This document shows positions 25,418 through 34,820 of a stretch of 64,000 nucleotides of DNA, piece by piece. The stretch covers positions 682,001 to 746,000 of the forward strand of contig JADJNU010000001.1 of assembly GCA_016714165.1 (NCBI GenBank). The letters are read 5' to 3'. Positions within the stretch are counted from its first letter, which is position 1, and the number at the start of each line of letters is the position of its first letter. The DNA comes from Bdellovibrionales bacterium. GTDB lineage: Bacteria; Bdellovibrionota; Bdellovibrionia; Bdellovibrionales; UBA1609. Both the position numbers and the translations under genes were made by a program. The notes under the pieces are model-generated. The model saw nothing but the letters and a program-made list of their open reading frames with translations, was not told the DNA's origin and searched no databases.

Positions 25418-26446
25418 ATGACACAAATCGAAGAACAGATCAAAATCAAGGGTTTCAAACGATATGGTTTTACTCCTCTTCAACCAGCACTCAGTCTTGA
25501 TTTGTATAAAAATTGGCTTGAGAAGGACTTTCACGGAGAGATGAAGTATCTAAAAGCCCATATGGTCCAAAAGGAGCAACCTCAACTTTATGCACCAAAA
25601 GCTCACTCTGCCATTGTGATTGCGCAAGACTATTTTCCGACAATACCTGGCCATGAGGATTTTCCTCTCCGGAAAAATTCAATCGCAAGTTATGCCCGCG
25701 GCAAAGATTATCATTTTTGGTTCACTCAAGAACTCAAAGAATTGACTTTAACTCTTCAGTCCTTATTCCCGAAAGAACAGTTCTATCCTTGTTCCGATTC
25801 AGCTCCCGTACTAGAGAGAGATCTGGCCTATCGAGCTGGCCTGGGCTGGATTGGCAAGAACACCTGTTTGATTGATCGTGGTCGCGGCAGCTTTTTCTTC
25901 ATTGGTGAAATACTCACAAGCCTCAAACTCACTCCAGCCCATTCATTGTCACCAGACCACTGCGGAACCTGCACTCGCTGTATCGACGCCTGCCCGACTC
26001 AAGCCCTCGTTGCCCCGCGAGAACTCGATGCCCGCAGATGCATATCTTATTTGACCATCGAAAGCAGGGAGAATCCCCCTTCCGAACTGCGCTCTCAAAT
26101 TGGAGATTGGCTCTTCGGCTGCGATATCTGCCAGTCTGTCTGCCCCTGGAATAAAAAAGTATTTGGAGCTGCACTGGCAGAATCAAACGAGTCACAAGAT
26201 ATCCAAGATCGAGAAGAGGAATTGCGCTATATTCTCAGGACTTCAAACAGAAAACTCATGCGTGACCTCAGCTTGACGCCTTTGCTCAGAAGCGGCGGCA
26301 CTGGACTCAAACGAAATGCCATTGTCGTGGCGACTAATCTAAAATTGAGAGGGCTCGTGCCGCATATTCAAGTCTTTTTAAATCATCCCAAACTGGGTCC
26401 ATTGGCGGCTTGGTCTCTCCATCAATTGACGAATTCGGACCTCTGA
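25418..26446 (+). CDS. queG: Epoxyqueuosine reductase
   Basis: 342 residues. The N-terminal cobalamin-binding region contains YARGKDYHFWF and RAGLGWIGKNTCLI, QueG signatures. Two 4Fe-4S motifs follow: C182-x2-C185-x2-C188-x3-C192 (CGTCTRCIDACP) and C235-x2-C238-x3-C242 (CDICQSVCPW). A HEAT-like tail ends the protein. It reduces epoxyqueuosine to queuosine in tRNA, the last step of the pathway. It is divergent from the CCA-enzyme gene, with a 58-bp gap, so two tRNA-maturation genes share an intergenic region. Confidence 0.95.
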   Translation: MTQIEEQIKIKGFKRYGFTPLQPALSLDLYKNWLEKDFHGEMKYLKAHMVQKEQPQLYAPKAHSAIVIAQDYFPTIPGHEDFPLRKNSIASYARGKDYHFWFTQELKELTLTLQSLFPKEQFYPCSDSAPVLERDLAYRAGLGWIGKNTCLIDRGRGSFFFIGEILTSLKLTPAHSLSPDHCGTCTRCIDACPTQALVAPRELDARRCISYLTIESRENPPSELRSQIGDWLFGCDICQSVCPWNKKVFGAALAESNESQDIQDREEELRYILRTSNRKLMRDLSLTPLLRSGGTGLKRNAIVVATNLKLRGLVPHIQVFLNHPKLGPLAAWSLHQLTNSDL

Positions 26447-26553
26447 TCAGATTTGAATTCCTTATAACAGGCGTCACCTCCCATCCTTGCCTCAGACCTT
26501 GAAGCTCCGCTAGACTGGGCTTGTTTTTTTGAACCTCTCAAAGGAGAACTTAT

Positions 26554-27135
26554 ATGGCCATTAGCCTGCCCCCGCTACCTTATTCAAATGATGCACTCGT
26601 TCCACATATTTCCCCTGAAACAATTGAATACCATTATGGAAAGCACCACAAAACTTACGTAGACAAGTTAAACGGCCTCATCGGTGGAACCGAGTTTGAA
26701 AACATGAATCTCGAAGATATCGTAAAAAAATCTTCTGGAGGAATCTTTAATAACGCTGCTCAAATTTGGAACCATACCTTTTATTGGAACTGCCTAGCCC
26801 CAAAAGCGGGAGGTGAACCAGCCAAGATTCTTTCCGATCAACTGAGCAAGAATTTCGGCTCTCTCGAAAAATTCAAGGAACAATTCTCAGCGGCCGCCAC
26901 CAATCAGTTTGGTTCAGGATGGGCGTGGTTGGTCAAGAAATCTGATGGAAAACTCTCCATCTACTCAACTGCCAACGCCGACACTCCCCTGACTAAAGGC
27001 GATACCCCCTTGTTGACCTGTGACGTCTGGGAGCACGCCTATTACATCGACTATCGCAACGCTAGACCCAAGTATATCGAATCCTTTTGGAAGCTGGTTA
27101 ACTGGAAATTTGTGGAAGACCAATTGAAGGCTTGA
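26554..27135 (+). CDS. sodB: Superoxide dismutase, Fe type
   Basis: 193 residues, the standard length. H27 (EYHYGKHHKTYV), NHTFYWNCL, and DVWEHAYYIDYRN supply the metal ligands. Family residues favour iron over manganese (for example the AAQIWNHTFYW segment). CAAAGGAGA lies just before the ATG. It converts superoxide to H2O2 and O2 in the cytoplasm. The 3' end overlaps the convergent SRPBCC gene by 38 bp. Confidence 0.95.
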   Translation: MAISLPPLPYSNDALVPHISPETIEYHYGKHHKTYVDKLNGLIGGTEFENMNLEDIVKKSSGGIFNNAAQIWNHTFYWNCLAPKAGGEPAKILSDQLSKNFGSLEKFKEQFSAAATNQFGSGWAWLVKKSDGKLSIYSTANADTPLTKGDTPLLTCDVWEHAYYIDYRNARPKYIESFWKLVNWKFVEDQLKA

Positions 27136-27667
27136 TTAAACTTTGATTACGGAGATTCCGCCAACTTGGAATTCTCCATTTCAGCCAGTTTGCATTTTCC
27201 TCTGATTCAACTGGATAAAGGCCGCGGAAGTGATCTGCGGCCTTTGCCAGACGCCCCTGAAGAATTTTTGTCAGATCTTTGTGAAAAAACAAATCGTCTA
27301 ACAGGTGGCCCATAAAACCAAAAGGCAACTCGTAGTCCACGATATCAGTAACTAAGGTTTGATTCCGCCCATGAGACGAGAATTTTTGAGTGTGGATCCA
27401 TCGACGATAGATCCCTTCCGTTTGCTTATAAGTGAGAGAGTTGCCTCGTGAAACCTCTTCAACACGAAAACGCAAGTACTGAGAAATGCCCGCTCTTGTC
27501 ATCAAGTAACTAAACTCAGCCCCCTTCACGAGGTCGGCCTCTGCGTTCTCTATTTCGACGTCCACCTTGCCAGCCAACAGGAATGGAACTCTCTTAGGGT
27601 CAGTGAGAAACTCAAAGGTCTCCTTGATGGGGGCTGGTACGACAAATGAGCAATTTATATGTGCCAT
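27098..27667 (-). CDS. SRPBCC (START/Bet v1-like) superfamily protein
   Basis: 189 residues from the ATG at 27667 (MAHINCSFVVPAPIKETFEF); ten extra residues are possible upstream. FVVPAPIKETFEFLTDPKRV is the typical SRPBCC opening, and the following strands end with TDIVDYELPFGFMGHLLDDL and a long C-terminal helix, as in the polyketide-cyclase/ligand-binding branch. Such proteins bind hydrophobic ligands. Role unknown. The tail beyond residue 150 overlaps the sodB 3' end and may be less constrained. Confidence 0.75.
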   Translation of the reverse strand: MAHINCSFVVPAPIKETFEFLTDPKRVPFLLAGKVDVEIENAEADLVKGAEFSYLMTRAGISQYLRFRVEEVSRGNSLTYKQTEGIYRRWIHTQKFSSHGRNQTLVTDIVDYELPFGFMGHLLDDLFFHKDLTKILQGRLAKAADHFRGLYPVESEENANWLKWRIPSWRNLRNQSLIKPSIGLPQISS

Positions 27668-27806
27668 AGGAAAGTAGACTATCGAAAGCAGCGGCATGAC
27701 GTCATTTGGTTTTGCAGCGAGTTAGGCTCTTTTCTCCAGAATTCCCCTCGCGTTAGACACTTTATTTGAGTTGCCTGAGCGAACGAAGTTCCCTATCAGA
27801 ATAAGA

Positions 27807-28412
27807 ATGAAGGTCATTTCCTGGGCGATTTTGTTGTTTCTCGTTTTTTTCGCTTCGGGGAGTTATGCCTTGATGGCCATCGAGGGAAGGGTTTTCGTGA
27901 ACAACTCTGGCCTCTTTTTGAAGGAGAGGTATCTTAGGAAAAAGGTAAAGATTTCTTCAAAAGACTCTGGCATCGCAAATGACATGCAAAAACTCCGAAC
28001 GGGGGATTATATCTCTGGTAAAGGAGAATATGATGCAATTCTGCAGGAAGTCTCTCTGGTCACCCTTGAATTCGTAGGGCTACAAAAACTTTTAGGACGC
28101 TGGGAAAATCATAAAAGCGATATTTTCGACTTCAAAAATTTTAGTCAACTTGATCTTTATCTAGCTACCCCCACGGGCTCGTCGCTTGCCGTTCAACCCT
28201 CAAGGCGACTCAGATACACCATCGCTCCAGATTCAGGATCAGGATGGTCGATATTAATGGTGGACAGCCTTGCCGAAAACGCATCTCATTCGATTGAGGT
28301 CGAAAGCCTTTCAATCATTCGAGAGAAACTTCGGATTGACATCTTTGATGCTAAAACTGGCCAGATCAAACGAACAATTCACCTTTTGCCAGCAACGATT
28401 TCGGAGGACTGA
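27807..28412 (+). CDS. Exported protein of unknown function
   Basis: 201 residues from ATG 27807; a TTG at 27771 is less likely. MKVISWAILLFLVFFASGSY is a signal peptide. The next segment, ALMAIEGRVFVNNSGLFLKE and the YISGKGEYD strand, suggests a beta-barrel-like small domain. No family recognised. It ends 6 nt before the arginase-family gene on the same strand, so they are probably co-transcribed. Confidence 0.55.
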   Translation: MKVISWAILLFLVFFASGSYALMAIEGRVFVNNSGLFLKERYLRKKVKISSKDSGIANDMQKLRTGDYISGKGEYDAILQEVSLVTLEFVGLQKLLGRWENHKSDIFDFKNFSQLDLYLATPTGSSLAVQPSRRLRYTIAPDSGSGWSILMVDSLAENASHSIEVESLSIIREKLRIDIFDAKTGQIKRTIHLLPATISED

Positions 28413-28418
28413 GCAAGT

Positions 28419-29381
28419 ATGGTTGCTATCCCGACCAACAAATCTCTTTTTTTTACAAAGCCCGACAAGGCCGATCCAAGACTTGGAGGACTCACTCAAT
28501 CTTCTATGGATTTCTCTGCAGAAGTTACTCCCAACCGCTTTTATATGATCGGATATCCTGACGAAGAGGGTATTATTATCAACGGCGGCCGCCCTGGGGC
28601 AAGTCTTGGACCAGACTCAATTCGAAGCGTGCTATACCGTATGACACCACCGCCAATTGCAAATGCAAGTCTACAACTCACTGACATTGGCAATCTGAAT
28701 ATTCAAAACCTGCCTCTTGAGCAACGGCATGAAGCCGCAATGAAAATGGGTAAGGACGTTCTCAGTCGAGGAGGGAAATGGCTGAGCCTAGGTGGAGGAC
28801 ATGACTATGGATATCCTGATGGGGCCTCATTTATTGAAAGTTCACTTAAAATTTTTCCTCTTGAGCGCCCCTTGGTTATTAACTTTGATGCCCACCTCGA
28901 TGTGCGCCCACTTGACAACGGACTCACCAGTGGGACCCCATTTTTCAGACTTCTAGAAAAGTATGGAGACACCTTTGATTTTGTTGAAATCGGAGCACAA
29001 TATCATTGCAACAGCAAATCCCACGTCTCATGGTGCCTCGACCGTAATGCAAAAATTCTTTTCTTGGAGGACATTCAATATTCAGGAGAATCCCTGCTCG
29101 TCCTTGTCAGCCGTCTCCTTGAAGTCGAACTCACCCGAGCAAGACCATGCTTTCTATCGGTAGATATTGATGGCTTTTCATCCTCTTATGCTATGGGTTG
29201 CAGTCAAAGTTGGCCCACAGGCTTTACTCCCCAGCAATTTTTTCCAGTTCTCCACCTTTTGCTCCATCGCTGCAACGTCAGGTCCCTGGGAATTTACGAA
29301 GTCAGTCCCCCTTTGGATCTTGACCTTCGCACGGCCAAACTGGCCGCTCAAATTGCTCACAAGTATCTTTTTGCGGGGTGA
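28419..29381 (+). CDS. Arginase/formimidoylglutamase family hydrolase
   Basis: 320 residues. The three metal-binding motifs of the ureohydrolase fold are present: GGGHDYGYPDG, NFDAHLDVR and SVDIDGFSSSYAMG. The last lacks the Asp-Pro of true arginases, as in formimidoylglutamases. It would hydrolyse a guanidino- or formimino-type bond with a binuclear Mn centre in the cytoplasm. No histidine-degradation genes are beside it, so the substrate is an inference. It is followed after 88 bp by hisS. Confidence 0.8.
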   Translation: MVAIPTNKSLFFTKPDKADPRLGGLTQSSMDFSAEVTPNRFYMIGYPDEEGIIINGGRPGASLGPDSIRSVLYRMTPPPIANASLQLTDIGNLNIQNLPLEQRHEAAMKMGKDVLSRGGKWLSLGGGHDYGYPDGASFIESSLKIFPLERPLVINFDAHLDVRPLDNGLTSGTPFFRLLEKYGDTFDFVEIGAQYHCNSKSHVSWCLDRNAKILFLEDIQYSGESLLVLVSRLLEVELTRARPCFLSVDIDGFSSSYAMGCSQSWPTGFTPQQFFPVLHLLLHRCNVRSLGIYEVSPPLDLDLRTAKLAAQIAHKYLFAG

Positions 29382-29469
29382 TGTAAATACTGAGGCCTTG
29401 GCCCCTACCCATTCTTCGACGAGCATGCTATCACGCCAAATCAGGTATCAAGCCAAATGAGGTGCGATT

Positions 29470-30714
29470 ATGTCTTTGCAGTCCGTTCGAGGAACCCATG
29501 ATCTCCTTTTCGAAGATTTTAAAACCCAGGCCTTGATTATTGAAAAGGCGCAAGCCGTCTGTGAATGCTATGGCTACGAGGGAATTTCCACCCCTGTATT
29601 TGAATTCACAGATGTCTTTAAGCGCACATTGGGAGAAACATCCGATATTGTTCATAAGCAGATGTACACATTTCCCGACAACAATGGCGATCTTCTCACG
29701 CTCCGACCGGAGGGCACGGCGGGAATTGCTCGCGCCTTTATTTCCAATGACTTGAGTCGACAACTTCCACTAAAACTTTACTATCAAGGTCCTATGTTTC
29801 GATACGAGCGTCCACAAAAAGGACGACAGAGACAGTTCCACCAATTCGGGGTGGAACTTTTGGGGATCTCAGATCCAAAGGGTGACGTCGAGATTATTTC
29901 TATGGGGTACGCATTCCTCAAGAATCTCGAGATTCTCTCATCGATTTCTTTGGACATTAATACAATTGGTGATCAAGCTAGCCGTCAGGCCTATAAAGAA
30001 AAACTCCTCCAATATTTAGAAAAATTCGAGAAGGATTTAAGCGAGGACAGCCAAAGACGTTTGCGTCTAAATCCTTTGAGAATTCTTGATTCGAAGGACG
30101 AGGGCGACAAGAAAATTGTCTCCACTGCCCCCGAGTTCAAGAATAGTCTGAACAGTGAATCGCTTGATTTTTTTGATAAAATTCAGAATGGGCTGACTCA
30201 TTTGGGTATTTCATTTGAAATCAATCCTCGCCTGGTTCGAGGACTGGACTACTACTCTCATTGTGTCTTTGAGTTCAAAAGCAAGGCCCTGGGCACTCAA
30301 GATGCCGTTTTGGCTGGCGGTCGCTATGATGGGCTTGTTGAGCTAATGGGTGGCCCATCTACTCCGGGTGTCGGTTGGGCTGCAGGTCTTGAAAGATTGG
30401 CATTACTTGTGACCCCTCAGAAGAAATCCCAGAGACCGGTGACAATGATCCCACTCGGAGAGGCCGCTGACCGACATCTTCAGAAACTTGCATTTGAACT
30501 CAGATTAAAAGGACTTGCCGTAGAACTCGATTTTTCTGGGAACATTAAGAAACGTCTGACCCGCGCCAGCAAAGCCAACGCGCGCTGGGCTCTTATTCTC
30601 GGCGACGAAGAGCTTAAGAAGGGAGTTATTATCTTAAAAAATCTGGATCTTCAAACACAGACAGAAATCTCAATCGAACAAGAGGCCGTTTTGAACAGCC
30701 TCAATTTGCGATGA
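29470..30714 (+). CDS. hisS: Histidyl-tRNA synthetase
   Basis: 414 residues. Class II motifs are clear: SVRGTHDLLFEDF at the start, TLRPEGTAGIARAF, motif 2 in YQGPMFRYERPQKGRQRQFH, the histidine-A loop RGLDYYSHCVFEF, motif 3 GVGWAAGLERL, and a C-terminal anticodon-binding domain. AATGAGGTGCGATT precedes the ATG. The enzyme charges tRNA-His with histidine. Intact. Confidence 0.95.
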   Translation: MSLQSVRGTHDLLFEDFKTQALIIEKAQAVCECYGYEGISTPVFEFTDVFKRTLGETSDIVHKQMYTFPDNNGDLLTLRPEGTAGIARAFISNDLSRQLPLKLYYQGPMFRYERPQKGRQRQFHQFGVELLGISDPKGDVEIISMGYAFLKNLEILSSISLDINTIGDQASRQAYKEKLLQYLEKFEKDLSEDSQRRLRLNPLRILDSKDEGDKKIVSTAPEFKNSLNSESLDFFDKIQNGLTHLGISFEINPRLVRGLDYYSHCVFEFKSKALGTQDAVLAGGRYDGLVELMGGPSTPGVGWAAGLERLALLVTPQKKSQRPVTMIPLGEAADRHLQKLAFELRLKGLAVELDFSGNIKKRLTRASKANARWALILGDEELKKGVIILKNLDLQTQTEISIEQEAVLNSLNLR

Positions 30715-30720
30715 TCTGGA

Positions 30721-30747
30721 TGAGGTGGGTGAGTTGGGTGATTTGGG
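30721..30747 (+). repeat. Three imperfect 9-bp units after hisS
   Basis: TGAGGTGGG, TGAGTTGGG and TGATTTGGG follow each other directly after the hisS stop. Confidence 0.7.
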
Positions 30748-30761
30748 TGATATGAAGACGG

Positions 30762-32540
30762 CTAAGGGGAAGCTCCATTCCCCCTTATTGCGGGCGCGGC
30801 TCTTGAACCCGAGAAAACTTCCACCATGCAAATATCGTTAATGCCGTTTGCATGCAAGGAAGCCCCCAATGAGTCTCGATCCACATACAAACGATCGAGT
30901 TGTTGATTTCGACCGATTTTGCCGCCTGGCCTCGTCGAAGTTATCACTCCAGCGGGTGACCCTCCAAAATTTAATCGGAATTGAGCAGAGATTCCTTTTG
31001 GTGATACTCCTTGCTGACTTCGATTTTTTACCAAACCCACACAAGCGACGAGATTCTCTTTTAATTGAGTCCAAAGCCGGTGGTAATAGTCAGTTTCGGC
31101 CCTGGACTTAGTGTTAAAACTCGCAATTTGTCGCCTTAAAAACTCCAAGCGAGAATTGACGAGATTTTGGTCAAATTTTGATTTGCAAATCAGGTCTTGA
31201 GCTTCCTCAAAGGACAAAACAGGGCTCGGCTCTTCAGATCCTGGAAAAGCCGCATCAAAGTCAAGCGCGTGAGGCCTGCACTTACCCTTACCATATTGTG
31301 ACACTCCCTCATCTCTCAATGCATGTTTCTCAAGCGTTTCACCTCTGCCGGGTCTGGCTGCTGAGGGACGAGCACCGTCACCATCCGCAACTTCTGGAAT
31401 AGTTTCGTCTGGCAGCTCTTCATCAGAAGGCGCATCGTCATCGGACTCTCCGTCTTCTCCAGTGTCACGAGCGACCGCCCTTCTTGTTGGTCCACCTGCT
31501 GAACGGGTCCTAGCGCCACGCCTTTCTGCAAGTCTATCTCGTCGCTCCACAGTAGCTTTTCCTGCCTTGGCTGCGCCTCTCACTGCGTCCGTCTTCGCGA
31601 CCGCTGGGCTCTTCGAGACAGCAGGAGGACCACTCTTCGGCTCTTTGACAGCCACAGACTGCGGCAAGAGAGCGTTCAACTCCCGAAGTCTTTTGCTCAA
31701 ACTTTTACAGTAGGGAGGAGCGTCGGTTCTATTGCAAGGAGCTGTTGATTCTTTAAAAGTCTCATTGAATTTCTTCCAATCCGAAGCGCTTTGCTTTATT
31801 TCCTCAGCCACAATCTGGTTGGATTTAGTTCTTTCAAAACAATTCAATGTCGCCTTATTTCTGACCTCCATATTTTCTACGGACACGCAAACTCCATTTC
31901 CGAAAAGAAGGGGGTTACACTGAACTGAGTTCTTACTGGCGTCACCTTCGCAAGCTTTGGGCCTTTGACAATATCCCTTGCTATCGGTTGTACTGATCCA
32001 TCCCGCATAAATACACGACTGAGGTGTGATGGGGGCCTTTGCTGCTGGTGTCTTCTCTGGCGCCGAGTTTATTGGTGGTGGTTTAACAGCGGCTGGCACC
32101 GCGGCAGGCGAAGGGGCCGTGGCCGGGGTAGAAGCAGGAGCGGCCGCAGATAGACCTGGAGGGTTCGTCTTCGCCCAAACGCTCTCAGCAACAAGAATTG
32201 AAAATGCTCGATCCAAGAATTTTAACTGTTCGCTCGTATTTCCCGCAACCAATTCGGGGTGATGAGCCGCCTGCGATTTCTCCCAGTCGACCAGCATGAG
32301 TTTGATCCCGGTGAGGTAAAGTCCTAAGTCCTCTTTTGACAAACTCATCAATTGCTCGTATTCCATCAACTGCAAAGAGTTTCCAGGTGAACTTACTTGA
32401 GACCCTTTTGTTAACGGTCCACCTGAGGATACCCCGCTGGGAATTGAGAAAGACAAAATTAAAATAGCAACCGCGGCTCGATTCCATTTTTTCAAATTCC
32501 CCAGCTCCATGATCCCTCCGACTGATTTACCAATTCCCAT
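30762..32540 (-). CDS. Large exported protein with Ala/Pro-rich linker, unknown function
   Basis: 592 residues, or 582 from the internal ATG at 32510, which has GGAGGG close upstream. A hydrophobic segment (AVAILILSFSIPSGVSS) follows a short basic start, so export is likely. An Ala/Pro-rich linker covers about residues 135-175, then a Cys-rich region (CIYAGW, CQRPKACEGD, QCNPLLFG, GVCVSV) and a second disordered, acidic/basic linker to about residue 400. The C-terminus contains CRPHALDFDAAFP and cysteines in ICKSK, VACVG and DICMV. No family recognised. Confidence 0.65.
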   Translation of the reverse strand: MGIGKSVGGIMELGNLKKWNRAAVAILILSFSIPSGVSSGGPLTKGSQVSSPGNSLQLMEYEQLMSLSKEDLGLYLTGIKLMLVDWEKSQAAHHPELVAGNTSEQLKFLDRAFSILVAESVWAKTNPPGLSAAAPASTPATAPSPAAVPAAVKPPPINSAPEKTPAAKAPITPQSCIYAGWISTTDSKGYCQRPKACEGDASKNSVQCNPLLFGNGVCVSVENMEVRNKATLNCFERTKSNQIVAEEIKQSASDWKKFNETFKESTAPCNRTDAPPYCKSLSKRLRELNALLPQSVAVKEPKSGPPAVSKSPAVAKTDAVRGAAKAGKATVERRDRLAERRGARTRSAGGPTRRAVARDTGEDGESDDDAPSDEELPDETIPEVADGDGARPSAARPGRGETLEKHALRDEGVSQYGKGKCRPHALDFDAAFPGSEEPSPVLSFEEAQDLICKSKFDQNLVNSRLEFLRRQIASFNTKSRAETDYYHRLWTQLKENLVACVGLVKNRSQQGVSPKGISAQFRLNFGGSPAGVITSTRPGGKIGRNQQLDRLYVDRDSLGASLHANGINDICMVEVFSGSRAAPAIRGNGASP

Positions 32541-32560
32541 TCATTTGAATGAGAATAAAA

Positions 32561-33730
32561 CTAACTCCTTGGCCGACAACGACGACCCAACCGCGCCCGC
32601 AAGTCGTGTGGACTAAAGGGAGCGAGGAGCCGAGTCAACTCCTCTATCGGAACGCTTTCTTTCTGACTGAAACGCCATTTAGGACTCTGATCCTTGTCTA
32701 TCAAGACCGATCGAACACCCTCCCGAAAGTCTGGTTCCAAACTCAGACGAATAGCGAGAGACCACTCCAAATCAAACACTTCCGAAAGACTGAGATTTCG
32801 GCACCGCTTCAGGTGAGACCAAATAATTCTGGCGACAAGACCTGAAGCATTTAATAATTGGTCTCTTCCTTTTTGATTCTGACTGTTCTCGAATTGATAG
32901 GCAGATAGAAACTCAAAACCCTGATCATATTCCTCAATTTGATCCAGCAGGCACCCCACTTTCCGCAATTCCAAAATCTGGGCCTGGCTCTCTGTCTGAA
33001 TGTGGTTCATCTGAATGTGGTTCATAGAAGCCGAGTTTGAAGAAACAGAGTTCAGAGAGGCTGATACAACTTGAAAAAAATCTTCCCCAGATTTTTGCCC
33101 TTTAGGATTTTTGGCATCACTCGAAATGGCTCCCAAAATATCGAACACTGAAGATTTATCTTCGGCCTTCACAAGACCATTTGCCAGGCCGAGTGCCACA
33201 GCAAGCTCTCCATTGATACGCGTGCCTGTAAGGCCCAAGAAAAGCCCCACGCCTGGCTCCAGTTGATTTAAAAAATACCCCGCGCCGACATCAGGAAAAA
33301 ATCCAATGCCGACTTCAGGCATGGCCCATGTGCTAACCGAAGTTGTTAACCGGTGGCTGCAGCCACTTGCCACCCCGATACCACCTCCCATCGTGATTCC
33401 TGAAGCCCAACACACCACGGGCTTCGAATAACAGTGAAGATAATAATCCAAACCATACTCAGTCGTGAAAAATTTTTTTCCGAAATCAAGAGATCCATTT
33501 CGAGATTCCATCACGATCGATTTTACGTCTCCTCCCGCGCAAAAAGCTCGATCTAAACTTGATTCTATCCACACCAGCGATATCTGAGGGTCACTCTCCC
33601 AACTTTCAAGCACCTCCCTCATTTCCGATAGCATCTCAGTCGTCAGTGCGTTAAGCGCTTGGGGACGCTCTAAAGTGAGACGAGCAATCGAGTTGCTCCC
33701 AAATGACACTTCTTCTGTTTTGATGTTCAT
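32561..33730 (-). CDS. Enoyl-CoA hydratase/isomerase family, 3-hydroxyisobutyryl-CoA hydrolase-like
   Basis: 389 residues from ATG 33730 (TTTGGAGA upstream); 12 more residues are possible. The crotonase core is clear: LTLERPQALNALT, FCAGGDVKSI, GITMGGGIGVASGCSHRL, and MPEVGIGFFPDVGAGYFL with the Glu and Asp of the HIBCH subgroup. The length (longer than plain crotonases) also fits HIBCH, which releases 3-hydroxyisobutyrate in valine degradation. A 15-bp tandem (32996-33025) inserts MNHIQ twice in the variable region. No other valine pathway genes are nearby. Confidence 0.85.
   Translation of the reverse strand: MNIKTEEVSFGSNSIARLTLERPQALNALTTEMLSEMREVLESWESDPQISLVWIESSLDRAFCAGGDVKSIVMESRNGSLDFGKKFFTTEYGLDYYLHCYSKPVVCWASGITMGGGIGVASGCSHRLTTSVSTWAMPEVGIGFFPDVGAGYFLNQLEPGVGLFLGLTGTRINGELAVALGLANGLVKAEDKSSVFDILGAISSDAKNPKGQKSGEDFFQVVSASLNSVSSNSASMNHIQMNHIQTESQAQILELRKVGCLLDQIEEYDQGFEFLSAYQFENSQNQKGRDQLLNASGLVARIIWSHLKRCRNLSLSEVFDLEWSLAIRLSLEPDFREGVRSVLIDKDQSPKWRFSQKESVPIEELTRLLAPFSPHDLRARLGRRCRPRS
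32996..33025 (-). repeat. Two perfect tandem 15-bp units in the HIBCH-like gene
   Basis: CTGAATGTGGTTCAT twice; encodes MNHIQ twice on the minus strand. In frame. Confidence 0.95.
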
Positions 33731-34011
33731 TTCTAAGTCTCCAAATCCCAATTTTAAACGTTCCATCTCAATGCAAATATTCTTAATAATAATAAAGGAT
33801 GTTCAATAGATAGCCAGTGCAAAGAAGTTCGTCTTTCGAATATCCTCGAATCCCCGTTAAAGGCCCGCTGAAGTGGCACAGATTGTGGATTCTTTAGCAG
33901 TCAAAGGCTAATTAATAATGGGGATCAAAAAGGACTGCATTTTAATTTTCTGCTGTGAAATATCATTGGCAAAAGGCACAGCAGATTCTTTTTGATACAA
34001 GGGGGACAAAA

Positions 34012-34755
34012 TTGACAAATTTTATCAATTGCCAGGCCTGCGGGAAAACTATTCCGCCAGAAAGAATTTTTTCAACAATGATCGTTTGCAGCTGCGGATG
34101 GACTGATTCTCCTCAGACAGAATCATTTGAAAAAGAACGCTTTCGTAAAACCAATTTCACAATTATCGGTGGCGCTGTTCTAATTTTGGCGGTCTTTTTC
34201 CATATTGTGCATTGGGACAATTATTCACTCGCGATCATTCCACTCAAGATCAAGGAGTTAACAGGTACGGCGAGCCCCAAAGATCACCTCAATCTCATTG
34301 AAATTTGCACAAGTAGACACAAATATGACTGCTTGAAAGGTGCCTACAAGGGCCTCTATCGTTCAAACAAGGACATCTCCTTGCTCGCCAAACTTGGGCA
34401 GATAGAGAAATCAACTGGCGATCTTCAATCGGCCTCAGATACACTTGGGGATTATGCTAAATTGGGAGGCAAGGACAAAGCAGCCCTCGCTAGCTACGCC
34501 GAAGTATTGAATCAAACAGGCAGGACAGAGGAAGCTCTTAAGATCTACAAAAGGATACTTGCGGGTACTCCTGGGACCCTTCAAATTTCGTTGGCGCGCA
34601 GTTATGTTTCTTTGCTCATTGAGAACAAGAAGTATGCTCAGGCGCGCAAAACACTGGAATTCTACAGGAAAAAGGCCACCATCAATGGATATTTCATGGA
34701 AAAAGAGTATCAAGCCCTCAACAAGAAGTTGCGCTCAAGCGAAAACAAAAGCTAA
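34012..34755 (+). CDS. Membrane protein with zinc ribbon and TPR region
   Basis: 247 residues from a TTG at 34012, chosen because AGGGGGAC lies 5 nt upstream; a GTG at 33955 adds 19 residues without a binding site. The N-terminus is a zinc ribbon (C7, C10, C26, C28). A single membrane segment follows (about 52-72). The rest is helical with TPR character, for example LAKLGQIEKSTGDLQSA and YAEVLNQTGRTEEALKIYKR. It would be anchored in the inner membrane with the repeats outside or inside depending on topology. A strong terminator follows. Confidence 0.7.
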   Translation: MTNFINCQACGKTIPPERIFSTMIVCSCGWTDSPQTESFEKERFRKTNFTIIGGAVLILAVFFHIVHWDNYSLAIIPLKIKELTGTASPKDHLNLIEICTSRHKYDCLKGAYKGLYRSNKDISLLAKLGQIEKSTGDLQSASDTLGDYAKLGGKDKAALASYAEVLNQTGRTEEALKIYKRILAGTPGTLQISLARSYVSLLIENKKYAQARKTLEFYRKKATINGYFMEKEYQALNKKLRSSENKS

Positions 34756-34758
34756 AAA

Positions 34759-34793
34759 AAAAACGAGAACCTTCGCTGCAGGTTCTCGTTTTT
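34759..34793. terminator. Bidirectional rho-independent terminator
   Basis: An AACGAGAACC stem pairs perfectly with GGTTCTCGTT, with an A run on the left and a T run on the right. It serves the convergent TPR and outer-membrane protein genes. Confidence 0.92.
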
Positions 34794-34820
34794 CGTCCAA
34801 GTTTTTTTAGATTTCTCTAA

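Noticed and set aside
31965..32262. Plus-strand frames rich in Arg/Gly/Ala opposite the Ala/Pro-rich linker
   Set aside because: They are complements of the low-complexity linker codons of the gene on the minus strand.
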